Positions 24,157 through 33,443 of a stretch of 64,000 nucleotides of DNA are shown in pieces. The notes under the pieces were generated by a model. The model was given only the letters and a program-made list of their open reading frames with translations. It was not told where the DNA came from and searched no databases. Origin of the DNA: Nocardioides terrigena (GTDB lineage Bacteria; Actinomycetota; Actinomycetes; Propionibacteriales; Nocardioidaceae); assembly GCF_003047265.1 (NCBI RefSeq), contig NZ_PZYY01000008.1, positions 87,711-151,710 of the forward strand. Direction: 5' to 3'. The stretch's first letter is position 1, and every line of letters begins with the position of its first letter. Made by a program: the position numbers and the translations under genes.

Positions 24157-24762
24157 TCACAGCCACCCGCGTGACTGGGCGACCCTGGCCGCCTCGGCCC
24201 GGGTGCTGGCGCCGGTCTTGCCGATCGCCGCGGACAGGTGGTTGCGCACGGTGCCCTGCGACAGGTGAGCGGCCCGGGCGATCGCCGCCACCGGTGAGCC
24301 GTCGAGCGCCAGCCGCAGGATCTCGGCCTCGCGCACGGTGAGCGGCGAGGGCCCCGCCATCAGTGACTCGGCGGCCAGGCCGGGGTCGACGACCCGCAGG
24401 CCCGCGTGCACACGGCGTACGGCGTCCGCGAGCTCCCGCGCGGGCGTGTCCTTGACGACGAACCCGGCCGCGCCGGCGTCCAGCGCCCGGCGCACGTAGC
24501 CCGGCCGGCCGAACGTCGTCACGATGAGCGACCGCACGCCGGGCAGCTCGGCCCGCAGCTGCTCGGCGACCTCGAGCCCGGTGAGCCCGGGCATCTCGAT
24601 GTCGAGCAGGCAGACCTCGGCGCCGGACTCGCGGGCGGCGGCGAGCACCTCGTCGCCCCGACCGACCTGGGCGACGACGGTGAGGTCGGTCTCCAGGTCG
24701 AGCAGGGCGGCCAGGGCACCCCGCACCAGCGCCTGGTCGTCGGCCAGCAGCAGCCGGATCAC
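24157..24762 (-). CDS. NarL/LuxR-family response regulator
   Basis: 201 residues. The receiver domain spans residues 1-120 with acidic pocket DDQ at 8-10, the phospho-acceptor Asp in LLDIEMPG (about 54), Thr in IVTTFG and Lys in VVKDTP. A C-terminal LuxR helix-turn-helix follows (LTVREAEILRLALDGSPVAAIARAAHLSQGTVRNHLS). The start overlaps the histidine kinase stop as ATGA. It most likely regulates the ABC exporter genes encoded in the same operon, as in DesK/DesR-type or drug-responsive systems. Confidence 0.92.
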   Translation of the reverse strand: MIRLLLADDQALVRGALAALLDLETDLTVVAQVGRGDEVLAAARESGAEVCLLDIEMPGLTGLEVAEQLRAELPGVRSLIVTTFGRPGYVRRALDAGAAGFVVKDTPARELADAVRRVHAGLRVVDPGLAAESLMAGPSPLTVREAEILRLALDGSPVAAIARAAHLSQGTVRNHLSAAIGKTGASTRAEAARVAQSRGWL

Positions 24763-25850
24763 GGCAGCACCACCTGCACGCGGGTGCCCGGGCGCGCGTC
24801 GAGCAGCTCCAGGGTGCCGCCCGCGTCGGACACCCGCTCGCGCATGCCGCGCAGGCCGTTGCCCTCAGGCGTTGTTCCTCCCGCCGGCCCGGCGAGCCCG
24901 GTGCCGTCGTCGGTGACGGTGATGCCCCGCGGCCCGAGCTCGACGACCACGCAGGACGCCCGGGAGTGGCGGACGACGTTGGTCACCGCCTCGCGCAGCA
25001 CCCACGCGAGCAGGGTGCGGTGACGCGGGTCGGTGTCGGCGACGGACCCCAGCACGCGGGTCTCGATGCCCGCGTCGGCCAGCACCTGCGGCGCGGCTGC
25101 CAGCTCGGCCTCGAGGTTCCCCGCCCGGAGCCCACCGACGGTGGCGCGCACCTCGGCGAGCGCCTGGCGGGCGGTCTCCTGGATCGACTCGAGCTCGGCG
25201 CGCGCCCTCTCGGGGTCCACGTCGATGAGGCGGGCGGCCAGCTCGGCCTTGATGCTCATCGCGGTGAGCGAGTGGCCGAGGACGTCGTGGACGTCGCGTG
25301 CGACCCGCTCGCGCTCCGCGACCAGCGCGAGCATCGCCCGGCTCTCGTCGGCACGGTGCTCGCCCTCGGTGAAGAGCCGCAGCAGGACCATCCCGATGAT
25401 GATCGGCCAGACCATGAGGAAGAAGAACACGGGGAACCCGTCGCCCGCGACCAGGGACAGCAGGGGGAGCAGCGCCACCGCGAGGGTGGTGCGCGGCCAC
25501 CACGGGGACGGCAGCATCAGCGCCGAGTACACGCCGAGGTAGGGCGTCAGCCCGATCGCCTCGATGCCGATGATGGTCGCGGTGGCCAGGGCCAGCGCGA
25601 CGAGCAGCCCGAAGACCAGCCAGGGCCGGTGGGCGAGCCAGCCGTAGCCGGACAGGTAGACCACGGCGAACGCCGCGATGAAGACCAGGCCGAGGGCGGT
25701 GACGGCGACCGAGTCGGTCGCCTGGAACGTCTCGATGACCGGATAGACCAGGAACACCAGCCAGACCCCGGCGAAGACCCACGCCCACCGTTCCCACGGG
25801 GAGACGGGTGCCGTCAGGTACGACGGCGAGGAGGTGTCCGCGGGTGTCAC
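24759..25850 (-). CDS. Sensor histidine kinase, HisKA_3 family
   Basis: 363 residues from a GTG that overlaps the permease stop (GTGA); longer in-frame starts lie inside the permease gene. About five or six hydrophobic helices occupy residues 20-165. The dimerisation helix has ERERVARDVHDVLGHSLTAMSIK with the phospho-accepting His, and the ATPase domain has LREAVTNVVRHS (N box), DDGTGL (G1) and GNGLRGMRERV (G2). It phosphorylates the adjacent NarL-type regulator. The signal may be membrane state or the substrate of the adjacent ABC exporter, which is inference. Confidence 0.92.
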   Translation of the reverse strand: MTPADTSSPSYLTAPVSPWERWAWVFAGVWLVFLVYPVIETFQATDSVAVTALGLVFIAAFAVVYLSGYGWLAHRPWLVFGLLVALALATATIIGIEAIGLTPYLGVYSALMLPSPWWPRTTLAVALLPLLSLVAGDGFPVFFFLMVWPIIIGMVLLRLFTEGEHRADESRAMLALVAERERVARDVHDVLGHSLTAMSIKAELAARLIDVDPERARAELESIQETARQALAEVRATVGGLRAGNLEAELAAAPQVLADAGIETRVLGSVADTDPRHRTLLAWVLREAVTNVVRHSRASCVVVELGPRGITVTDDGTGLAGPAGGTTPEGNGLRGMRERVSDAGGTLELLDARPGTRVQVVLP

Positions 25851-26643
25851 ACCCGCTCCTGCCCCCGACGCAGGCCCCAGAGCGCCACCGCCGCGAAGAT
25901 CATCGTCCACGCGAGCACGTTAGCGACCGGGAGCCACAGCGGGTCGTGGGTGCCGGTCGGCGTCCAGCCGTCGGTGAGCGGATAGCGGGCCAGCGCGGCG
26001 TACCCGTAGAGCGGGGTGAAGCGGCCGATGTCGAGGATCAGCCCCGACATCGGGGTGAAGACGTTGCCGAGGAAGGCCATGATCACGATCAGGCCCGAGG
26101 CGATGCCGACGGAGTTGTCGCTGCGGAAGGCCAGGCAGACGGCCAGCCCGTAGACCGCGAAGAGCGCCGAACCCGCCCACACGATGGTCGCGGAGAGCAC
26201 CCAGTCCGAGGTGGTGCCGCTCGCCCCGGTCGCCGCGCCGATCGCGTAGATCAGGGTGACCGGGACGGCGGCGACGACCATCGCCAGCCCGGTCTTCATT
26301 GCGAGGAAGGACAGCGGGCGCAACGGGGTCAGGGCGAGCTGGCGGCCCCAGCCGTTGGTCCGCTCGATGGCCGCGCTGCCGGCCACGCCGGTGGTCGCCG
26401 TGACGGCGCCGTACGCCGCCATCGAGACCATGACGTACATCGCGACGTTGGCGCTGCCGGCCGGCTCGTCGGAGCCGAGGCCGAAGACGACGAACATGAA
26501 CGCCGGCAGCCCGACGACGAAGAACATCTGCACCCGGTCCCGCGCCTGGCGGCGCAGGTCGAGGGCGGCGTAGCCCGCGATCGCGGCGGGGGAACGGCCG
26601 GGTGCGCGGCCGGTGGTGCGGGACGGAGAAAGAGTCGTGGCGG

Positions 26644-26647
<4 letters not shown>
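25847..26647 (-). CDS. ABC-2 type transporter permease
   Basis: 266 residues, ATG overlapping the ATPase stop as ATGA. Six hydrophobic segments, a long cytoplasmic lead with DLRRQARDRVQMFF, and NGWGRQLALTPLRPLSF before the third helix, a pattern of ABC-2 exporters such as DrrB/YhfI types. Together with the upstream ATPase it should form an efflux or lipid-export complex. The kinase gene follows with GTGA overlap. A single-base insertion in the poly-G tract just upstream would join this reading frame to the ATPase in one protein. Confidence 0.88.
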
Positions 26648-27570
<923 letters not shown>

Positions 27571-27660
27571 GCCTCCAGCGTGGCCGGGACGGGCGAGGCG
27601 TGCCCGGTCCGGCTGTCACGACCTGGGGGTGACACCTGTCATGGTGCGCCGGCGCCACAT

Positions 27661-27755
27661 CGGTGGTTGAGGTGCGAAGCGGAGCGAGCCTCGAAACCAC
27701 GCGTCTCCGCGGGTTTCGAGGCTCGTCGCCGGCGCTCCTCGCGCCTCAACCACCG
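27661..27755. repeat. REP-like long inverted repeat
   Basis: GGTGGTTGAGGTGCG...GAGCCTCGAAACC (27662-27698) is mirrored by GGTTTCGAGGCTCG...CGCCTCAACCACC (27712-27754), an imperfect stem of about 38 bp with a 13-nt loop. It occupies the gap between the ABC ATPase promoter and the stop of the acyl-CoA dehydrogenase. The sequence resembles dispersed palindromes of Nocardioides-type genomes (from memory, not searched). It may also end transcription of the acyl-CoA dehydrogenase. Confidence 0.7.
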
Positions 27756-27762
27756 AGTGAGG

Positions 27763-29637
27763 TCAGAACGCGGCCTCGTCGAGGTCCATCAGCGCGAGGT
27801 CGATGCCCTCGGCGATGGCCCGCTCGGCGGTGAGGCGGGGCAGGTTGGTCTGCGCGAAGAACTGCGCGGCCGCCACCTTGCCCTCGTAGAACGCCTTGTC
27901 CTTGCCCGGGTCGCCGCCGAGCTTCTCCAGCGCGACCTCGGCCTGGCGCAGCAGCAGCCACCCGCAGACCACGTCGCCGAGCGCCATCAGCAGGCGGGTG
28001 GTGTTGAGGCCCACCTTGTAGATGTTGCGCAGGTCGCCGTTCTCCGAGGAGGCGTCGGCCGACATCAGGTCGTTGATCATGTGGCCGACGATGGCGTTGG
28101 CGTCCTCGAGCGCGGTGGCGAGCAGGGCCCGCTCGTTCTTGAGGCGACCGTTGCCGGCCTCGGAGGCGATGAACGACTCGATCTCCTTCGCCAGGTGGCC
28201 CAGGGCGCGGCCCTGGTCCTTGACGATCTTGCGGAAGAAGAAGTCCTGGCCCTGGATCGCGGTCGTGCCCTCGTAGAGGGTGTCGATCTTGGCGTCGCGA
28301 ACGTACTGCTCGATCGGGTACTCCTGGAGGAAGCCCGACCCGCCCAGCGTCTGCAGCGACTCGGTGCCCAGCAGCACCCACGAGCGCTCCGAGCCGTAGC
28401 CCTTGACGATCGGCAGCAGCAGGTCGTTGACCGCGGCGGCCAGCTCGTCCTTCTCGCCGGCGTGCTCGGCCACCTGGACGCGGTCCTGCCACGTGGCGGT
28501 GTAGAGCACGAGCGCGCGCATCGCCTCGGCGAACGACTTCTGCGTCATCAGCGAGCGGCGTACGTCGGGGTGGTGCGTGATGGTGACGCGCGGGGCGGTC
28601 TTGTCGGCCGCCTGGGTCAGGTCGGCGCCCTGGACGCGCTCCTTGGCGTACTCGAGGGCGTTGAGGTAACCGGTCGAGAGCGTGGCGATGGCCTTGGTGC
28701 CGACCATCATCCGGGCGTTCTCGATGACGTCGAACATCTGGGCGATGCCGTTGTGCACCTCGCCGAGGAGCCAGCCACGGGCCGGCTCGCCGCCACCGAC
28801 CTGCGGGTCGCCGAAGGTGACCTCGCAGGTGTTGGAGACCTTGATGCCCATCTTGTGCTCGACGTTGGTGACGTAGACGCCGTTGCGCTCGCCGGTGAGC
28901 TCGCCGGTCTCGTGGTCGAAGTGGTAGGTCGGCATCCAGAACAGCGACAGGCCCTTGGTGCCCGGACCGCCGGCGCCCTCGACGCCCTCGGGGCGGGCGA
29001 GGACGAGGTGCATCGTGTTGTCGCTGAGGCCACCCTCGGCCGAGGTGATGAAGCGCTTCACGCCGGTGACGTTCCAGGAGCCGTCCTCGTTGGGCGTGGC
29101 CTTGGTGCGACCGGCGCCGACGTCGGAGCCCGCGTCGGGCTCGGTGAGGACCATCGTGCACGGCCACTGGCGCTCGACCATCAGCTCGGCGACGCGCTTG
29201 TCGCGCTCGTTGCCGTTGTTGTAGACGACACCGGCGAACGGCGCGCCCGCGGCGTACATCCACACGGGGGCGTTGGCGCCGAGCACCATCTCGCCCATGG
29301 CCCACACGAGGGAGGACGGGGCGGGGGTGCCGCCGAGCTCCTCGCGGATCTGGAGGCGCCAGTACTCGGAGTCCATCCAGGCCTGGTAGCTCTTCTTGAA
29401 GGACTCCGGCACGGGGGCGGTGTGGGTCTCGGGGTCGAAGACCGGCGGGTTGCGGTCGCTGTCGACGTACGACGCGGCGAGGTCGTCGCGGGACAGGCGG
29501 GCGACCTCGGCGAGGATCTCGCGCGCGGTCTCGCCGTCGACCTCGGCGAAGGGACCCTGGCCGAGGACCTCGTCCCGGCCGAGCACCTCGAAGAGGTTGA
29601 ACTCGATGTCGCGCAGGTTGCTCTTGTAGTGGCTCAC
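27763..29637 (-). CDS. Acyl-CoA dehydrogenase, long FadE5-type with extra N- and C-terminal domains
   Basis: 624 residues from a GTG with GGTGGATC upstream. The opening [20 protein letters not shown] is the short N-terminal module of FadE5/DmdC-type enzymes. The core has [14 protein letters not shown] (FAD/substrate loop), [15 protein letters not shown], and the catalytic Glu in [16 protein letters not shown]-terminal helical domain from about 470 makes it longer than the 380-residue classic family. It oxidises acyl-CoA to enoyl-CoA and passes electrons to ETF. The FadF-like oxidoreductase at 47-51 kb could be the next carrier. A 15-bp palindrome upstream is shared with that gene. Confidence 0.9.
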   Translation of the reverse strand: MSHYKSNLRDIEFNLFEVLGRDEVLGQGPFAEVDGETAREILAEVARLSRDDLAASYVDSDRNPPVFDPETHTAPVPESFKKSYQAWMDSEYWRLQIREELGGTPAPSSLVWAMGEMVLGANAPVWMYAAGAPFAGVVYNNGNERDKRVAELMVERQWPCTMVLTEPDAGSDVGAGRTKATPNEDGSWNVTGVKRFITSAEGGLSDNTMHLVLARPEGVEGAGGPGTKGLSLFWMPTYHFDHETGELTGERNGVYVTNVEHKMGIKVSNTCEVTFGDPQVGGGEPARGWLLGEVHNGIAQMFDVIENARMMVGTKAIATLSTGYLNALEYAKERVQGADLTQAADKTAPRVTITHHPDVRRSLMTQKSFAEAMRALVLYTATWQDRVQVAEHAGEKDELAAAVNDLLLPIVKGYGSERSWVLLGTESLQTLGGSGFLQEYPIEQYVRDAKIDTLYEGTTAIQGQDFFFRKIVKDQGRALGHLAKEIESFIASEAGNGRLKNERALLATALEDANAIVGHMINDLMSADASSENGDLRNIYKVGLNTTRLLMALGDVVCGWLLLRQAEVALEKLGGDPGKDKAFYEGKVAAAQFFAQTNLPRLTAERAIAEGIDLALMDLDEAAF

Positions 29638-29736
29638 GATCCACCTATTCCGTTTCGGGGCACCGGTCCTGGGAGGGATCCGGTCCAGTGGTGGCCGTCC
29701 CCGCGGAGCGGGTCCGGCGGCGAGCAGCCCGTGCTG

Positions 29737-29751
29737 CTACTCGCCAGTAAC
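29737..29751. promoter_or_regulatory. Candidate acyl-CoA regulon operator (site 1)
   Basis: The minus strand reads GTTACTGGCGAGTAG, 100 bp before the acyl-CoA dehydrogenase start. It matches GTTACCGACAGGTAG upstream of the FadF-like gene at 11 of 15 positions and is palindromic in its outer bases, as TetR-family operators are. The regulator is not in the window. Confidence 0.4.
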
Positions 29752-29831
29752 AAAATGATGCCTCGCCGGACGGTCCTGCGCAACACGAACGCCACATGTC
29801 GCGGATCACTGGTTCTGGGTATCTCCACGTC

Positions 29832-29859
29832 TTGACCTCCTAGATTACGTATCTCTACT
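29832..29859 (+). promoter_or_regulatory. Promoter of the TSUP exporter gene
   Basis: TTGACC at 29832-29837 and TCTACT at 29854-29859 are separated by 16 nt, in an unusually AT-rich stretch. The imperfect inverted repeat AGAT-N5-ATCT at 29842-29854 overlaps the -10 element and could be a repressor site. Confidence 0.5.
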
Positions 29860-29897
29860 CTCTCCATAGACATAGGCAATCGAAGGGTCGCACCTCC

Positions 29898-30803
29898 ATG
29901 CGCAAGCTCATCGTGCTCGGCTTCGTCGGGCTCATCGCACAACTCATCGACGGATCCCTGGGCATGGCCTACGGCGTCACGTCCTCCACGCTGCTGATCG
30001 CCGCCGGTGTCGCCCCGGCCGCCGCGTCGGCCGCCGTCCACTTCTCCGAGCTCGGGACCTCGCTGGTCTCCGGCGCCTCGCACCACAAGTTCGGCAACGT
30101 GGACTGGCGCACCGTGTCGATCCTCGCCGTGCCCGGCTTCGTCGGCGCGTTCCTCGGCGCGACGCTCCTGTCCAACATGGACGCCGCGGTCGCCAAGCCC
30201 GTCGTCGCGGTCATCCTGCTGGGCCTCGGCTTCTACGTCGTCTACCGCTTCCTTCGCCTCGGCGGCGCCCGCCCGACCTTCAAGGGCCGGCCCTCGGTGG
30301 CCTTCCTGGCTCCGATGGGCCTCGTCGCCGGCACGCTCGACGCCGTCGGTGGCGGCGGCTGGGGTCCGGTCGGCACCACGTCGCTGCTGTCCAGCGGTCG
30401 CCTCGAGCCGCGCAAGGTCGTCGGCTCCATCGACACCTCGGAGTTCGTCGTGGCCGTCGGTGCCTCGCTCGGCTTCCTCTTCGGCCTCGGGTCGGCCGGG
30501 ATCAACTGGGGCTACGCCGGTGCGCTGCTCGCCGGTGGCGTGGTCGCCGCACCGATCGCTGCGTGGCTGGTCAAGCACCTCGCCGCCCGCGTGCTCGGGG
30601 TCGCGGCCGGTGGCCTCATCGTGCTGACCAACACCAAGACGCTGCTCGAGTCGCTCGGCGCCCCCGGCGTGGTCATCGCACTCACCGCCGCCGTGATCTT
30701 CACCCTGTGGGTGACCGGCATCGCCTGGGCGGTCAAGCAGGAGCGCCTCGCCCGCGCCCTGGCCACCTCGGACGACCGTCCGGTGGAGCCCGCGACCGCC
30801 TGA
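29898..30803 (+). CDS. TSUP-family (TauE/SafE) sulfite/organosulfur exporter
   Basis: 301 residues with about eight transmembrane segments in two homologous halves. The first half opens with GLIAQLIDGSLGMAYGVTSSTLL and the second with PMGLVAGTLDAVGGGGWGPVGTTSLL, the duplicated G-x-x-D-x-x-G-G-G signature of TSUP proteins. These move sulfite, sulfoacetate, taurine-derived anions or similar compounds across the membrane. It precedes an Rrf2-type regulator, which often controls sulfur or iron-sulfur genes, so a link to sulfur metabolism is reasonable but inferred. Confidence 0.88.
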   Translation: MRKLIVLGFVGLIAQLIDGSLGMAYGVTSSTLLIAAGVAPAAASAAVHFSELGTSLVSGASHHKFGNVDWRTVSILAVPGFVGAFLGATLLSNMDAAVAKPVVAVILLGLGFYVVYRFLRLGGARPTFKGRPSVAFLAPMGLVAGTLDAVGGGGWGPVGTTSLLSSGRLEPRKVVGSIDTSEFVVAVGASLGFLFGLGSAGINWGYAGALLAGGVVAAPIAAWLVKHLAARVLGVAAGGLIVLTNTKTLLESLGAPGVVIALTAAVIFTLWVTGIAWAVKQERLARALATSDDRPVEPATA

Positions 30804-30832
30804 GCGGCGTACGCCGTCCCGCAGCCCCGGCC

Positions 30833-30866
30833 GGCGGCGACAGGGTCCTTTGCTCCTGTCGCCGCC
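30833..30866 (+). terminator. Hairpin terminator after the TSUP gene
   Basis: GGCGGCGACAGG (30833-30844) pairs perfectly with CCTGTCGCCGCC (30855-30866), a 12-bp stem and 10-nt loop, 30 nt after the exporter stop. A second, weaker hairpin (GTCCTC...GAGGAC) lies at about 30875-30899. Confidence 0.7.
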
Positions 30867-30924
30867 GTCTGCACGTCCTCCCGCGGACGCCGCGAGGACC
30901 GCTCGGGGGCCAACGTGGAGTGAC

Positions 30925-30944
30925 TTGACCGACATGTCTGACAA
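30925..30944. promoter_or_regulatory. Palindromic operator candidate upstream of the Rrf2 gene
   Basis: TTGACCGACATGTCTGACAA equals its reverse complement at 16 of 20 positions, with GACATGTC as core. It lies just before CAAACT (30942-30947), a -10 candidate 6 nt from the ATG. Position and symmetry suit autoregulation by a dimeric Rrf2 protein. Confidence 0.5.
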
Positions 30945-30953
30945 ACTGCTCCC

Positions 30954-31412
30954 ATGCGCGTCTCCGCCAAGGCCGACTACGCCCTCCGGGCGCTGATCGA
31001 GATCGCCGTCCGCTCCGACGGCACTGCGGTGAGCGCCGAGCAGCTCGGCAAGGCCCAGGACATCCCGCACGGGTTCCTCCAGGCCATCCTCGCCGACCTG
31101 CGCCGCGCCGACATCGTGGTGTCCCAGCGCGGCCAGTCCGGTGGCTGGCGCTTCGCCCGCGGTCCCGAGACCGTCACCGTCGCGGACGTCATCCGCGCCG
31201 TCGACGGGCCGCTCGTCTCCGTCTACGGCCTGCGGCCCGAGGCCGTCGCCTACGGCGAGTCCGCCCAGGTCCTGCAGCACGTCTGGATCGCGGCCCGCAG
31301 CTCCCTGCGCGGAGTCTTCGAGGGCGTCTCGATCCAGGACCTCGCCGACGGCACCCTGCCGCCCGAGGTCGCCTCGCTCACCGCCGACGAGGATGCCTGG
31401 CAGCCGCACTGA
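30954..31412 (+). CDS. Rrf2-family transcriptional regulator lacking cysteines
   Basis: 152 residues. The winged helix is canonical for the family: MRVSAKADYALRALIEIAV, then IPHGFLQAILADLRRADIVVSQRGQSGGWRFARGPETVTVADVIRAVDGPL. There is no Cys anywhere, so it cannot bind an iron-sulfur cluster like IscR or NsrR; in this it resembles CymR-type regulators of sulfur metabolism, which work with a partner enzyme. A strong palindrome precedes it. Its neighbour is a TSUP exporter in the same orientation. Confidence 0.85.
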   Translation: MRVSAKADYALRALIEIAVRSDGTAVSAEQLGKAQDIPHGFLQAILADLRRADIVVSQRGQSGGWRFARGPETVTVADVIRAVDGPLVSVYGLRPEAVAYGESAQVLQHVWIAARSSLRGVFEGVSIQDLADGTLPPEVASLTADEDAWQPH

Positions 31413-31421
31413 GCGTGCAGG

Positions 31422-32015
31422 TCAGGCGGCGTCGACCCGGGTCAGCCGCTCGCGGATCCTGCGGCGCTGCTTGCCGAGCTTGACCAGCTGGCGCTCGACC
31501 TCGGCCTCGCGGGCGAGGAGGACGACCCGCGCGAGGTCCGCGGCCAGCTCGTCCGCGGTCATCGAGTCGACCACCGGCAGCACGTGGATGCGCGAGTCCC
31601 GCTTCACGTACGCCGCCCAGGGGCCGACCAGGTCGACCGGGGCGATCGCGTCGTCGACCGCGTCCGGGGTGACGATGACGTGCAGCCGCATCCCGACGAG
31701 CCCGTCCACCGCCAGGGCGACCTGGTCGGGGTCGGCGTCGAGGAAGCCGGGCTGGCTGACCAGCACGTCACCCTTCAGCTTGTAGGCCTTGCGACACACC
31801 CGCGCCCAGGCACCCTCGACATCCTTGCGTCGTACGCCGACCGCCTTGTGCCGGCGGCGGATCTCGATGTCGGCGCGGTCCATGTCCTCCTGGTCCACCG
31901 CCGGGAGAGCGACGCCCGCCGCGACCAGTGCGGGGTGGTCGCGCAGCGCGTCGTGGGGGGTGGCGGTGCCCGGGACGGCGGGACCGAGGTGCAGGTAGAC
32001 GGTGCGCTTGGCCAT
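31422..32015 (-). CDS. Hypothetical protein with a degenerate sulfotransferase-like N-terminus
   Basis: 197 residues from ATG (MAKRTVYLHLG). The opening TVYLHLGPAVPGTATPHDALRDHPALVAAGVALP lines up by eye with actinobacterial sulfotransferase-like proteins that begin VYLHIGxPKTGTTYLQ, but the phosphosulfate-binding P-K-T-G-T-T is changed to A-V-P-G-T-A. A middle segment (GDVLVSQPGFLDADPDQVALAVDGL) and DSRIHVLPVVDS are also of that type. The C-terminal 50 residues are a charged helix (LLAREAEVERQLVKLGKQRRRIRERL). Catalysis is doubtful. I cannot assign a function. Confidence 0.6.
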   Translation of the reverse strand: MAKRTVYLHLGPAVPGTATPHDALRDHPALVAAGVALPAVDQEDMDRADIEIRRRHKAVGVRRKDVEGAWARVCRKAYKLKGDVLVSQPGFLDADPDQVALAVDGLVGMRLHVIVTPDAVDDAIAPVDLVGPWAAYVKRDSRIHVLPVVDSMTADELAADLARVVLLAREAEVERQLVKLGKQRRRIRERLTRVDAA

Positions 32016-32069
32016 GGCGGCACCGTGGCACCCCCGGCCGACCGGACGGTGAACGTCGGGGTGGGGGTG

Positions 32070-32097
32070 TGCAACAACTCGGTGGTGGGGCGCGTCT
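32070..32097 (+). promoter_or_regulatory. ECF-type promoter candidate for the sigma-factor gene
   Basis: TGCAAC at 32070-32075 and CGTCT at 32093-32097, 17 nt apart, form an AAC/CGTC promoter of the kind ECF sigma factors recognise, 33 nt before the start codon. This suggests autoregulation. Confidence 0.5.
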
Positions 32098-32130
32098 GAG
32101 GATTGACGCCGGCCCACCCCGAGGAGCGAG

Positions 32131-32658
32131 ATGTCCCGCAGGCACCACGAGTTCGAGGAGTTCGCCCGCGCGCGGACGCCCCAGCTCTACCGGTCTGCGT
32201 GGATGCTCTGCGGCGACGCGCACCGCGCCGAGGACCTGGTCCAGGACACCCTGGCCAAGGTCTTCGTCCGGTGGCACCGCCCGTTGGTCGGCGCGATCGA
32301 CAACCCCGCCGCCTACGCCCACACCACGCTGGTGCGCACCTACATCAGCGCCCAGCGCCGCCGCAGCAACCACGAGCGCCCGACCGAGCACCTGCCCGAG
32401 CAGGCCGTGACCGGACCCCAGCACCAGGACGGTGCGGCCACCCGGCTGACGCTCGCCGCCGCGCTCGAGGAGCTCGCACCCCTCGACCGCGCCGTACTGG
32501 TGATGCGGTACCTCGACGACACCTCTGTCGCCGACACTGCTGCCGCGCTCGGTGTGAGCGGACAGGCCGTGCGCAACCGCACGCTGCGGGCGCTCGACCG
32601 CCTGCGTGCCGTGCTGGGCACCTCGCTCGACGACCTCATCGAGTCCGGAGGCTCCTGA
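32131..32658 (+). CDS. ECF RNA polymerase sigma factor, SigE-family of actinobacteria
   Basis: 175 residues, GAGGAGCGAG before the ATG. Region 2 reads EEFARARTPQLYRSAWMLCGDAHRAEDLVQDTLAKVFVRWHR and region 4 is LEELAPLDRAVLVMRYLDDTSVADTAAALGVSGQAVRNRTLRALDRLRAVL. This matches the 'SigE family' (SIG70-related) of actinobacterial ECF factors of about 170 residues. The stop overlaps the start of a membrane protein gene (TGATG), which is probably its partner or regulator. Confidence 0.9.
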   Translation: MSRRHHEFEEFARARTPQLYRSAWMLCGDAHRAEDLVQDTLAKVFVRWHRPLVGAIDNPAAYAHTTLVRTYISAQRRRSNHERPTEHLPEQAVTGPQHQDGAATRLTLAAALEELAPLDRAVLVMRYLDDTSVADTAAALGVSGQAVRNRTLRALDRLRAVLGTSLDDLIESGGS

Positions 32659-33437
32659 TGACCATCCCCGACCACGGCGTCGACCTGCTGCTGCGGCAGG
32701 CCGCGCAGGACCTGGCCCTCCCCGACGTCGACCGGCTCGTCGCCGGTGGCGTGACCCGCGGCCGCACCCGCCGGCGTCGTGCCCGGATCGGTACGACGTT
32801 CGCGTCCGTCGCCGTCGTCGGCGCCGCCGCGCTCGTCGTACCCCAGCTCCTCGGCGGGGACCCGCAGACCGCGCGAGACCCACGGCCGATCCAGCCCGCC
32901 ACGTCGGGCCCGACCGCCGGGTCCCCGGACGTGGCGCCGCCCGCGGACGTGCTGCGGCCGCTGGTCCCACCGAACGAGATGGCGCAGACGATCCGGGACG
33001 TGACCGGAGCGAGCGACGTGCACGAAGTCTTCGTCGACGAGTCCGGGAAGGACCTGCCCCGGCTCTTCTACGGGTCCGTCCGTAGCGGGTTCATCTCCTT
33101 CCGCATCCGGTGGTACAACAACCCCCTGGTGGTGGAGGACGGCGGGCAACCACTGGCGCCGAGTCACATCTGCGAGCCCGCCGTCGAGCCCGACTGCACG
33201 ACGCGGTCCGACGGCTCCCGCCTGCTGCGCGAGGACGTGCGCCAGTCCGGCGGGGCCGGGGTGCCGCCGACGTTCCTCGAGCGGTCACTGACCCTGGCCA
33301 CCGACGACGGCTGGCAGATCGACGTGATCGCCTACAACTGCACCGGCGAGAAGGAGGGCGTCGTGGTCGCCCCCGAACCGGTGCTGACGATGGCCGAGAT
33401 GGAGGCGCTCGCCACCAGCGATGCCTGGTACGCGTGA
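32658..33437 (+). CDS. Single-pass membrane protein coupled to the sigma factor, putative anti-sigma or sensor
   Basis: 259 residues, start overlapping the sigma stop by one base. A cytoplasmic lead of about 40 residues with a basic RGRTRRRRAR stop signal precedes one transmembrane helix (IGTTFASVAVVGAAALVVPQL). A Pro-rich stretch leads into a roughly 170-residue extracytoplasmic domain with four Cys (ICEPAVEPDC, YNCTGE) and no recognised fold. The position immediately after an ECF gene is where anti-sigma factors sit, but no zinc anti-sigma motif (HxxxCxxC) is present in the short cytoplasmic part. Function inferred from context only. Confidence 0.65.
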   Translation: MTIPDHGVDLLLRQAAQDLALPDVDRLVAGGVTRGRTRRRRARIGTTFASVAVVGAAALVVPQLLGGDPQTARDPRPIQPATSGPTAGSPDVAPPADVLRPLVPPNEMAQTIRDVTGASDVHEVFVDESGKDLPRLFYGSVRSGFISFRIRWYNNPLVVEDGGQPLAPSHICEPAVEPDCTTRSDGSRLLREDVRQSGGAGVPPTFLERSLTLATDDGWQIDVIAYNCTGEKEGVVVAPEPVLTMAEMEALATSDAWYA

Positions 33438-33443
33438 GGCGCG

